Below are positions 1-5,621 of a DNA stretch of 7,782 nt, in pieces. Made by a program: the position numbers and the translations under genes. Numbering within the stretch: position 1 is the stretch's first letter; each line of letters starts with the position of its first letter. This DNA comes from CS4-C045 sp964347545. Its GTDB lineage: Bacteria > Planctomycetota > Planctomycetia > Pirellulales > UBA7805. The notes beneath the pieces are model-generated. The model was not told where the DNA came from and made no database searches. It saw only the letters and a program-made list of their open reading frames with translations. The DNA lies in NCBI GenBank assembly GCA_964347545.1, contig CAYFZZ010000042.1:1-7782 (forward strand), given 5' to 3'.

Positions 1-87
1 CCGCTGACCCCCCGGCCCGCCACTCCGAGCGAACGTGAAGTGAAACTCCCTCAGCGGGATCTTGAGCGTGTTGTTGACCACCAACAT
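1..87 (-). CDS. arfB: ArfB-like peptidyl-tRNA hydrolase (RF-1 domain), N-terminal fragment cut by window edge
   Basis: This is the first 29 codons of a gene running off the left edge. The translation starts MLVVNNTLKIPLREF and continues HFTFARSGGPGGQR, so GGQ falls at residues 26-28. The pattern (short beta strand, IP, acidic residue, then R-S-G-G-P-G-G-Q within about 30 residues of the start) is that of the ArfB/YaeJ family. These small single-domain relatives of release factor 1 enter stalled ribosomes and hydrolyse peptidyl-tRNA through the GGQ glutamine. Full-length release factors carry GGQ much deeper, so the early position favours ArfB. The ATG at 87-85 was chosen because it gives the usual family N-terminus; the Shine-Dalgarno match is weak. 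The residue after GGQ is Arg, where E. coli ArfB has His and many relatives have Asn. The rest of the gene is outside the window, so completeness cannot be judged. Confidence 0.85.
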   Translation of the reverse strand, partial: MLVVNNTLKIPLREFHFTFARSGGPGGQR

Positions 88-135
88 GATCAGCCCCAGG
101 CGGGGAGGGGACGGGAAGATCGTTCCGAGTTGGCC

Positions 136-141
136 ATTGTA
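136..141 (-). promoter_or_regulatory. Possible -10 element for arfB
   Basis: On the minus strand TACAAT lies about 50 bases before the arfB start codon. It matches five of six bases of the sigma70 -10 consensus. The sequence where a -35 box should lie is a pyrimidine-rich tract without a match, so this is only a candidate. Confidence 0.25.
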
Positions 142-167
142 GAGCAGACGAGAGGGGGAGGGGGAGA

Positions 168-209
168 GGTGGAAGGGGGAAGGTGGAAAGTCGAAGGTGG
201 AAGGGGGAA
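168..209 (+). repeat. Purine-rich heptamer array (6 units)
   Basis: Six consecutive 7-bp units are read: GGTGGAA, GGGGGAA, GGTGGAA, AGTCGAA, GGTGGAA, GGGGGAA. They also group as three 14-bp units of which the first and third are identical. All bases except T170, T184, T190, C191 and T198 are purines. The same period-7 style recurs at 818-903 and 7607-7690. Confidence 0.85.
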
Positions 210-268
210 GAGCGATTCGGGTTGCGGGATGCGGGCCTCTGCCCCATTGTGGGTTGCATTGGTTTTGC

Positions 269-341
269 TGAGCGGCAAGGCGCTAGCCGCCGGTAGGTTT
301 GTGTGACGCTTATCGCTCGGCCCACCGGCGGCTAGTCCCGG
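269..341 (+). repeat. Hairpin repeat element, copy A
   Basis: The left 27 bases (269-295, core GGCGCTAGCCGCCGG) are identical to 7688-7714. The element contains a 12-bp perfect inverted repeat, CTAGCCGCCGGT at 283-294 against ACCGGCGGCTAG at 324-335. The interior (296-320) aligns with gaps to the interior of copy B. It behaves like a short dispersed palindromic repeat; no transposase is associated. Confidence 0.8.
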
Positions 342-352
342 CCCGCCGGGAC
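335..352. repeat. Perfect 8-bp-stem hairpin
   Basis: GTCCCGGC (335-342) is followed by a two-base spacer and GCCGGGAC (345-352). It overlaps the last base of the right arm of hairpin element copy A. There is no T-tract on either side, so it is not a canonical intrinsic terminator. Confidence 0.6.
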
Positions 353-376
353 CGCTCCAGGGAAAGCTAATCGCTG

Positions 377-400
377 GCATTCCTTCGGGATGCTTTTTTT
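377..400 (+). terminator. Intrinsic-terminator-like hairpin with T7
   Basis: GCATTCC, a TTCG loop and GGATGC (377-393) are followed directly by seven T residues (394-400). The stem can close on a stable C(UUCG)G tetraloop if one T is bulged out. The form is that of a Rho-independent terminator for plus-strand transcription, yet no plus-strand gene is visible upstream in the window. It may stop transcripts arising in the repeat region or antisense to arfB, or be the remnant of a lost gene. Confidence 0.55.
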
Positions 401-415
401 GGGGAGGGCGCGTAT

Positions 416-443
416 CCGGAGGTGGCGCTGCGCTTACCTCCGG
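416..443. repeat. Inverted repeat, 8-bp stem
   Basis: CCGGAGGT (416-423) pairs perfectly with ACCTCCGG (436-443) around a 12-base loop rich in GCGC. No T-tract follows on either strand. The downstream GCTAATCGCTG (443-453) also occurs at 366-376, so two neighbouring segments share a boundary sequence. Confidence 0.65.
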
Positions 444-449
444 CTAATC

Positions 450-473
450 GCTGCAACCGCTCCGCGGTTGAGC
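450..473. repeat. Inverted repeat CAACCGC/GCGGTTG
   Basis: CAACCGC (454-460) and GCGGTTG (464-470) form a perfect 7-bp stem with loop TCC. Three further pairs (GCT 450-452 with AGC 471-473) extend it past one bulged base. It sits directly after the previous hairpin. Confidence 0.6.
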
Positions 474-508
474 TGGGGGCCACCTCCTGGCGGCAGCCGC
501 CTTGAAAA

Positions 509-611
509 GTAAGACGGGCACTCCTGCCCGTCATCCCAGGGGACGAGAACCCCAGGAAAACCGAACATGCCCGGCGCTCAGGCAGGGGACGGGCAGGAGT
601 GCCCGTCCTAC
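509..611. repeat. Inverted pair of 20-bp palindromes
   Basis: GACGGGCACTCCTGCCCGTC occupies 513-532 and its exact reverse complement lies at 588-607. Each copy is itself a hairpin (8-bp stem GACGGGCA/TGCCCGTC, four-base loop CTCC or GGAG). Outside them GTA (509-511) and TAC (609-611) also mirror each other. The 55-base spacer encodes nothing recognisable. The arrangement allows either two small hairpins or one long cruciform arm. Confidence 0.85.
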
Positions 612-621
612 AAGAACGGGA

Positions 622-717
622 GGACAGCCGGGACACCGAGAGGACAGAAGGAAAGGACAGCAGGGACAACGGACATTTAACCTACAAACCTGATCAAAAC
701 ATCCTGTCCATCCTGTC
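622..717. repeat. GGACA-rich direct repeats and inverted 9-bp tandem
   Basis: GGACA occurs six times in 54 bases (622, 631, 642, 655, 664, 671), three of them as AGGACAG. It is followed by the tandem CATCCTGTC-CATCCTGTC (700-717), which carries the reverse complement CTGTCC. Neither tract is coding or followed by a recognisable gene start. Confidence 0.55.
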
Positions 718-775
718 AAAAATAAACAGACTCGGTGGGGGTGGAACATCCGAAATTCGATTTTTTCGCTATGCT

Positions 776-794
776 CCGGCCTCGAAGAGGCCGG
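776..794. repeat. Perfect hairpin CCGGCCTC/GAGGCCGG
   Basis: An 8-bp perfect stem (776-783 with 787-794) closes on the loop GAA. It lies about 120 bases past the isomerase stop codon in that gene's direction. On the minus strand it is followed by A residues rather than T, so it is not a canonical terminator, although it could protect the 3' end of the transcript. Confidence 0.55.
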
Positions 795-817
795 CTACAG
801 GGGGGGGCTCTGGTAGT

Positions 818-903
818 GGTGAGTGGTGAAGAAAAAAGGTCGAAGGTAGAAGGTCGAAGTTTGCAAGTCCATTTTCACTCTTCACATTTCACCATTCACT
901 CTT
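818..903 (-). repeat. Inverted heptamer arrays at the 3' end of the isomerase gene
   Basis: On the plus strand GGTGAGT and GGTGAAG (818-831), an A6 tract and GGTCGAA, GGTAGAA, GGTCGAA (838-858) are followed by the opposite orientation TTCACTC, TTCACAT, TTCACCA, TTCACTC (874-901). Positions 818-831 and 880-893 can pair at 11 of 14 positions. Read in the direction of the isomerase gene, the sequence AAGAGTGAATGGTGAA (903-888) begins nine bases after the stop codon. The same 16 bases follow the pabB stop codon. Confidence 0.75.
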
Positions 904-911
904 CCCTCCCC

Positions 912-1724
912 TCAACCGGCCGGGGTCAACAGGCCGGTCAGGGCCTCGCGGGACTGGCGCAGCAGCAGGTGGTAGTCGCTGCGTTCGATCTCTTCGCCCA
1001 TCAGCTCGACGTCGAAATACCCGTCATAGCCGGCGGCGGTCAGGGTAGAGACGATTTCCCGCAAGCGGATCCGGCCGGCGCCCAGGGCGCACCGATTCTG
1101 TTCCGCCGTTGGCGGTTCGCGACTGTCCCCCAAGTGGACCACCGCAATCCGTTCGGCCAGCTCGGCCAGCTGCGGCAGGAGGGTGTCGTCTTGAGCCAGG
1201 TGGAAGGTGTCGAAGGCCAGTTTCACGCGGGGGCTGCCCACCTGTTGGATCACCTCCAGCGCTTCGGGCAGCGAGGTCAGAAAGGTGCAGTCCGCCGCAC
1301 AGGCCGGATGCATCGGCTCGAGGGCCAAGGCCACGTTCTCCTCCTCGGCCAACGGCACCAGCTGTTCCAGGGCGCTCAGCAGCAGGCGGCGAGCGTGGTT
1401 GTGGGTGTGGCCGCCCCGGCCGCCGGCATACACGACCAGGCAGGGACTGTGCATGACCCCCGCCAGGCGGATGGCTTCCCCAGCGTCCGCCACGCTGTCG
1501 GCATGGCTCCGCCCGTCATGGCCGGTAAACCCCCCCGCCCAGAGGAGGTTGGAGACCTCCAGCCCGCTTTCGGCCAACAGCTCGACCCCCTTCTCCTCGC
1601 CGTAATCGGACAACTTCTGCCGCCAGACCCCGATCCCTGCAAACCCGGCGGCCTGGTAGTAGGCCACGTCCTCTTCGAAGGACCAGCGATAGGTCGTCAG
1701 TTCGTTAACCGAGAGGCGGACCAT
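912..1724 (-). CDS. Sugar phosphate isomerase/epimerase-like TIM-barrel protein (AP endonuclease 2 fold)
   Basis: The product is 270 residues, the usual length of the xylose isomerase-like TIM-barrel family that includes hydroxypyruvate isomerase, IolE and L-xylulose-5-phosphate 3-epimerase. Likely divalent-metal ligands and neighbours are Glu136 in LALEPMHP, Asp172 and His175 in AFDTFH, His197 in VVHLGDS and Glu240 in DVEL, all at beta-strand ends in the expected order. It probably catalyses aldose-ketose isomerisation or epimerisation of a small sugar or sugar acid in the cytoplasm; the substrate cannot be read from the sequence. I chose ATG at 1724 over GTG at 1748 because AGGACGG (1737-1731) lies six bases ahead of it and the next residues (VRLSVNELT) are the normal first strand. 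It is 120 bases downstream of the small gene at 2027-1845 and may be cotranscribed with it. No signal peptide is visible. Confidence 0.9.
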   Translation of the reverse strand: MVRLSVNELTTYRWSFEEDVAYYQAAGFAGIGVWRQKLSDYGEEKGVELLAESGLEVSNLLWAGGFTGHDGRSHADSVADAGEAIRLAGVMHSPCLVVYAGGRGGHTHNHARRLLLSALEQLVPLAEEENVALALEPMHPACAADCTFLTSLPEALEVIQQVGSPRVKLAFDTFHLAQDDTLLPQLAELAERIAVVHLGDSREPPTAEQNRCALGAGRIRLREIVSTLTAAGYDGYFDVELMGEEIERSDYHLLLRQSREALTGLLTPAG

Positions 1725-1730
1725 CCGTGA

Positions 1731-1737
1731 CCGTCCT
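1731..1737 (-). promoter_or_regulatory. Ribosome binding site deciding the isomerase start
   Basis: On the minus strand AGGACGG precedes the ATG at 1724 by six bases. The upstream GTG at 1748 has no comparable site, so this fixes the start. Confidence 0.6.
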
Positions 1738-1817
1738 GCCACGCGCACAGCGGGTTGAGGTTGTCCATTGAGGGCGATTGGCCAGCCGGCTCAGAAGGTG
1801 ATCCCTGCCGGCAGCTC

Positions 1818-1835
1818 GCGGCCACCTCTGGCCGC
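1818..1835 (-). other. Stem-loop after the small gene
   Basis: GCGGCCA and TGGCCGC form a perfect 7-bp stem around a four-base loop, beginning nine bases past the TAG stop of the 60-residue gene. It has no following T-tract. It could be an inefficient terminator or an mRNA 3'-stabilising element ahead of the isomerase gene. Confidence 0.4.
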
Positions 1836-1844
1836 CGGTCGCGG

Positions 1845-2027
1845 CTAGCTGGCCGACGCCAACCGCTGCCGCAGTTCGTCCAGCTCGCTGTCCAGCCGGT
1901 GCCGCAGCGGACTCTCGGGCCGCAATTCGTCCAACAACTGCTCGGCCCTCGTGAAAAGCTGTTCGTTCAGCTCCTGTTCCCGGAATAGTTTCATCCAACT
2001 GCGCGAAACTTCTTGTTCGGTAAGCAA
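1845..2027 (-). CDS. Small hypothetical protein, 60 residues
   Basis: I do not recognise this protein. It is rich in Glu, Leu and Arg, with sequence such as QEVSRSWMKLFREQELNEQ and DSELDELRQRLASA, and looks almost wholly alpha-helical with heptad-like Leu spacing. No membrane segment, signal peptide or Cys/His metal site is present. The start is TTG at 2027, supported by a strong GGAGGT (2040-2035) seven bases upstream and a good promoter (2111-2084). The internal ATG at codon 12 would lose about a fifth of the protein and has no such site. Codon use is GC-rich like its neighbours. It lies between the fusion gene (141 bases upstream) and the isomerase gene (120 bases downstream). A coiled-coil adaptor or regulator is possible, but nothing shows a function. 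Confidence 0.6.
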   Translation of the reverse strand: MLTEQEVSRSWMKLFREQELNEQLFTRAEQLLDELRPESPLRHRLDSELDELRQRLASAS

Positions 2028-2034
2028 CCTGGTG

Positions 2035-2040
2035 ACCTCC
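2035..2040 (-). promoter_or_regulatory. Strong Shine-Dalgarno site for a TTG start
   Basis: The full GGAGGT lies seven bases ahead of the TTG start at 2027. It is the best ribosome binding site in the window, whereas the two largest genes have none. It is the main reason to accept both this short gene and its unusual start codon. Confidence 0.6.
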
Positions 2041-2083
2041 GCCGCGGGGAAACAAACAATGGTCTAACGCCTGTAAGCCTCAG

Positions 2084-2111
2084 ATTGTACCGATCGAGCG
2101 TGGGGTGGCAA
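2084..2111 (-). promoter_or_regulatory. Sigma70-like promoter for the small gene and possibly the isomerase
   Basis: On the minus strand TTGCCA (2111-2106), a 16-base spacer and TACAAT (2089-2084) match the -35 and -10 consensus at five of six bases each. Transcription would begin near 2077, giving a leader of about 50 bases before the TTG start. It lies in the gap after the fusion gene stop codon (2169), so the downstream genes need not depend on the fusion gene promoter. Confidence 0.6.
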
Positions 2112-2168
2112 GCACAATCCGCACCCGGGAGCCGGTCGCGGGGGACCGCGGCCGCCGACCACCGGCGG

Positions 2169-5100
2169 TCAGCCCACCTTGACCTTGGGCGGACCGGCCG
2201 GGGCGGTGCCATAGCCGGGATCGATCTGAGCCAGCTGGTCGGCCGTCGCCGTCACCGCCTGCCGAATCTGCTCTTCCGTGTGCTTGGCCGTGATGAAGAA
2301 CCGCAGCCGAGCGGCCGTTTCTTCCACGGCCGGGTAGAGGATCGGCTGGACGTTGATCCCCTGCTGCCTCAGCCGGTGGGAGAGTTCCAGGGCGTGCAGC
2401 GAATTGCCCAGAATCACCGGGACAATCGGCGTCCCCTCGGCCGTGCCCGTGTTCAGGCCACGTTGCCGAGCGAGGTTCAGGAAGAGGGCCGACCGCTGCT
2501 GAAGGGTCGCCACCCGCTGGGGGTCCGACTCCAACAGGCGGATGGCCGCCAGGGCGGCCGCCGAACTGCCCGGCCCGATCCCGCCGCTGAAGACAAATGC
2601 CGGAGCGGTGTATTTCAGGTATTCGATCAGGGCCTTCGAGCCGGCAATGTAGCCTCCCGTGCTGCCCAGGCCCTTGCTGAGCGTCCCCATCCAGAAATCG
2701 ACCTCCCCCGGGCTGACCTGCCAATACTCGCTCATCCCCCGCCCGTGCAATCCCATCGTCCCCACCGAATGGGCCTCGTCCAGCAACAGAAAACACTTGT
2801 GCCGCCGCTTGACCTCCACAAAGGCCGGCAGATTGCAATAATCGCCGTCCATGCTGTAGACCCCCTCGATGGCGATCAGCACCCGCCGATAGTCCCCCCG
2901 GATGTCCGCCAGCAACCGGTCCAGGGCCTCGTAGTCGTTGTGCGGGAAGGGGCGGCGTCTTGCGCCCGAGAGGAGGCAGCCCTGCACGATGCTGTTGTGA
3001 GCCAAAGCGTCGTGCAGGACCAGGTCGCCGGGGCCAAACAGATGCCCGATGATCGTGACGTTGGTCGAATGGCCGCTGACCATGGCCAGGGCGGCGTCCG
3101 TCCCCAAAAACTCGGCAATCGCCCGCTCCAGCTCGCCGTGCACCGCCTTTTCGCCCGAGACCAGCCGGCTGGCCGAGGTGCTGGTGCCAAACCGGTCGAT
3201 GGCCGCCTTGGCCGCGGCCGCCACCGCCGGCTCGCCCGACATGCCCAGATAATTATAGCTGGAAAAGTTGATCAGCCGGGTATCGCCAATCGTGGTCGTG
3301 TCGCTGGTCAAACCCTCGTGCACCGCGAAGTAGGGATTGGGCAGGCCGGTCGAGGTGAGGAAATTTTCCAGGTCCTTCAGGTTCCGATACTCGTCCAGCT
3401 GGTCGAACTGGTAGTGCGATTCCGGGATGTGCACCCGCTCCGCTCGGCTCCGCCGCCGCGGCGTGTCGCCCAGGTATTGGCGGACCGCCCCGATCACCTC
3501 GCGGACCGTCTCGATTTCGGTCAGCACCGATTCGGGGAACCGCCCGTCGTAGACCTCTTCCAGGGTGGCGATGATCTCCATCCGCTGGATGGAATCCAGC
3601 CCCAGGTGGACGATGTTCGTATCCAGCTCGACCTGGGTCGCCCGCTCGCCCCCCACGTGGCGGACGACCTGAGCCACGATCTCTTCGACCGACCCCTGAA
3701 ATTCCTCCGCCGCCACCGACGGGGGGTGGCTGACCGCCGCCCCCGCCCGCTCGGCGGCACCCTGGCTGGCAACCGCACCCTCACCCGCACTCGGGGCCGG
3801 TTCAGTCGCGGCCGGCAGTGCCTCGCCCGCCTGGGCCGCCCCGCCAGGCGGGCTCGCCGCGGGGGCGGCCGCCTCCAAGGGCTGGCCCACTTCCCAGGCG
3901 GCCACGGTCGTGAGGCGGCCGTCCAGGTACAGCTGGCGACAGGCGAACCGCTGGACCTTGCCGCTGGACGTCTTGGGCGTGCTGCGCAGACGGATCAGCA
4001 CCACGGCGTCGACCGCCAGCTGATGCTGGTCGCCGACCGCCGCCCGGATCGCCTGGATAATTTCGGCATCGTCCCGTTCCCGCTGCCGGTCGACTTCCTG
4101 GACGACGACCAGCCGCTGTTTCCCTTCCTGTTCGACCGTAAACACGGCCCCCGCGTCGCGGACCAGCCGCGGATGGCAGGAGGCGACGGTGTGTTCGATG
4201 TCTTGGGGATAGTAGTTCTTGCCGTGGATGATGATCAGGTCCTTGATCCGCCCGCAGAGGAACAGTTCGCCGTCGATCTGGAAGCCCACATCGCCGGTCC
4301 GCAGGAAGGGTCCTTCGCCCGTGTCGGCCAGGGTGGCTCGAAAGGTCTGGTTGCTCTCCTCCAACCGCTCCAGATAGCCGCTGGCCACGCTGGGCCCCTG
4401 CACCCAGATTTCGCCCACGGTGTTGGCCGCCGCCCTGGTCATCGACTCGGGATCGGCGATCACCACCCGCTGGTCGGGCATGCTCTGCCCGCAGCCAACC
4501 AGCTGGACCGCCTGCGGGGACGGCTTGACCTGGACCACCCGCCCTTCCTCCAGGGCGGCGGCGTCGAAACTGCGGACCACGGGCATCTGGGGCACGAAGC
4601 CGCCCGAGACGATCAACGTCCCTTCGGCCAGCCCGTAACAGGGATAGAAGGACTCGCGGCGGAAGCCGCGGGAAGCGAACTTTTCGCAGAACCGGTCCAG
4701 CGTATCGGCTCGCACCGGTTCCGCCCCGCTGAACGCCACCAGCCAGCTGCTCAAGTCCAGCTGTTCCAGTTGAGCGGGGGTGATTTTGTCGACGCACAGG
4801 TCGTAGGCAAAATTCGGGCCCCCGCTGGTCGTGCCGCGATAGTTGGTGATCGCCTTCAGCCAGCGAAACGGCTTTTGCAGAAACGCCATGGGGGACATTA
4901 ACACGTTGGGCCGCCCCACATAGAGGGGCTGCAGAATCCCGCCGATCAGGCCCATGTCGTGATAGCTGGGCAACCAGAACACCCCCGTGGCGCTGCGGGT
5001 GTGCTCAAAAGCATGGAAGATCAGCGCCGAATTGTGCATCAGGTTGTCGTGCGTCAGCATCACCCCCTTGGGCGTACCGGTCGAACCGGAGGTGTATTGC

Positions 5101-5621
5101 AGGAAGGCCAGGGTCTCGGCATGCACGGGCGGCATCCGCCAATCTTCCGGTTGGGCCGAGGTGGGCAGGTCCGTCGCCTGCCAGGTCAGCCCGCTCAACC
5201 GGGGCGATTCCCGGATCAGGTTGCCCAGCGTCTCCAGCGTGGCGTCGGTGGTGAGCGCCACCCGAGCGTCGGCATTGTCCACGATGGCCTCGATGCGGGC
5301 CAGTTTCTGGTTGCGGCGGGGGGGGTTGGTGGGGACCGCGGTCACCCCCGCGTAGAGACAGCCGAAAAAGGCCGTCACAAAGTCCATCCCGGGCGGATAC
5401 AACATCAACGCCCGCTGGCCCTCCAGGCCGGCCGCCTGCAGCCAGGCCGCAATCGCCCGCGCCTTGGCGTCCAGCTGGGCATACGTCCAATGCTGCTCGT
5501 CAATCTCCCCATCCACCAGGTAGGTAAAGGCCCGATCGTTTGCCTGGTGCTCAGCCCGATGAGCCAGCAGATGGACCAGCGTCTTGGGGTAGAAGAACGA
5601 ACCTGAGTAACCGTTGTCCAC
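2169..5621 (-). CDS. Trifunctional fatty-acyl-AMP ligase / acyl carrier protein / alpha-oxoamine synthase fusion
   Basis: The 1150-residue product has three domains. Residues about 12-575 are an adenylation domain of the fatty-acyl-AMP ligase (FAAL) type: YTSGSTGTPKG (176-186), WLPSYHDMGLIGG (216-228), SGGPNFAYDLC (266-276), YGLAEGT (329-335), RTGD (441-444), and Lys555 in TSSGKVQR. An Ala/Pro/Gly-rich linker (581-640) leads to a carrier domain (about 640-718) with Ser677 in GLDSIQ as the phosphopantetheine site. Residues about 735-1135 are a PLP fold-type I alpha-oxoamine synthase: His875 in AHNS, Asp948 in DEAHS and Lys983 in GTLSKGLGSTGGY. The expected reaction is fatty acid to acyl-AMP to acyl-carrier, then decarboxylative condensation with an amino acid to a long-chain 3-oxo-amine, in the cytoplasm. 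Serine would give a 3-ketosphinganine-like product, but the amino acid is not determinable here. The GTG at 5621 is the only plausible start before an in-frame stop at 5648; it has no clear Shine-Dalgarno site. Role in sphingoid-like lipid synthesis is inferred; a BioF-like role is less likely. Confidence 0.96.
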   Translation of the reverse strand: MDNGYSGSFFYPKTLVHLLAHRAEHQANDRAFTYLVDGEIDEQHWTYAQLDAKARAIAAWLQAAGLEGQRALMLYPPGMDFVTAFFGCLYAGVTAVPTNPPRRNQKLARIEAIVDNADARVALTTDATLETLGNLIRESPRLSGLTWQATDLPTSAQPEDWRMPPVHAETLAFLQYTSGSTGTPKGVMLTHDNLMHNSALIFHAFEHTRSATGVFWLPSYHDMGLIGGILQPLYVGRPNVLMSPMAFLQKPFRWLKAITNYRGTTSGGPNFAYDLCVDKITPAQLEQLDLSSWLVAFSGAEPVRADTLDRFCEKFASRGFRRESFYPCYGLAEGTLIVSGGFVPQMPVVRSFDAAALEEGRVVQVKPSPQAVQLVGCGQSMPDQRVVIADPESMTRAAANTVGEIWVQGPSVASGYLERLEESNQTFRATLADTGEGPFLRTGDVGFQIDGELFLCGRIKDLIIIHGKNYYPQDIEHTVASCHPRLVRDAGAVFTVEQEGKQRLVVVQEVDRQRERDDAEIIQAIRAAVGDQHQLAVDAVVLIRLRSTPKTSSGKVQRFACRQLYLDGRLTTVAAWEVGQPLEAAAPAASPPGGAAQAGEALPAATEPAPSAGEGAVASQGAAERAGAAVSHPPSVAAEEFQGSVEEIVAQVVRHVGGERATQVELDTNIVHLGLDSIQRMEIIATLEEVYDGRFPESVLTEIETVREVIGAVRQYLGDTPRRRSRAERVHIPESHYQFDQLDEYRNLKDLENFLTSTGLPNPYFAVHEGLTSDTTTIGDTRLINFSSYNYLGMSGEPAVAAAAKAAIDRFGTSTSASRLVSGEKAVHGELERAIAEFLGTDAALAMVSGHSTNVTIIGHLFGPGDLVLHDALAHNSIVQGCLLSGARRRPFPHNDYEALDRLLADIRGDYRRVLIAIEGVYSMDGDYCNLPAFVEVKRRHKCFLLLDEAHSVGTMGLHGRGMSEYWQVSPGEVDFWMGTLSKGLGSTGGYIAGSKALIEYLKYTAPAFVFSGGIGPGSSAAALAAIRLLESDPQRVATLQQRSALFLNLARQRGLNTGTAEGTPIVPVILGNSLHALELSHRLRQQGINVQPILYPAVEETAARLRFFITAKHTEEQIRQAVTATADQLAQIDPGYGTAPAGPPKVKVG

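Larger units (their letters stand above)
88..911. other. Gene-free, repeat-rich intergenic region
   Basis: I find no convincing coding sequence across these 824 bases. Open frames here translate low-complexity purine tracts or run antisense to the isomerase gene. The stretch is a patchwork of unrelated short inverted repeats and heptamer arrays, listed separately. It lies between the 3' end of the isomerase gene and the 5' end of arfB, so its right part is 3' UTR/terminator space and its left part promoter space. Confidence 0.75.

Noticed and set aside
40..306. An 88-codon plus-strand frame across the left intergenic region.
   Set aside because: It is antisense to the arfB start and then translates the heptamer array into low-complexity Gly/Glu/Lys sequence.
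509..611. CRISPR-like arrangement of short palindromic repeats.
   Set aside because: Only two copies exist, in inverted orientation, with no regular spacers and no cas genes.
735..1730. A 331-codon plus-strand frame covering the isomerase gene.
   Set aside because: It starts in repeat sequence and runs antisense to a clear TIM-barrel protein with conserved metal ligands.
2013..4901. A 962-codon open frame on the plus strand opposite the fusion gene.
   Set aside because: The opposite strand encodes complete, motif-perfect enzyme domains. The frame's translation is rich in G, R, H, D and Q without recognisable motifs, as expected of an antisense frame in GC-rich DNA where stop codons are rare.
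2169..5621. Interpretation of the fusion as a non-ribosomal peptide synthetase module.
   Set aside because: The adenylation domain has fatty-acyl-AMP ligase motifs (SGGPNFAYDLC, WLPSYHDMGL) and there is no condensation or thioesterase domain.
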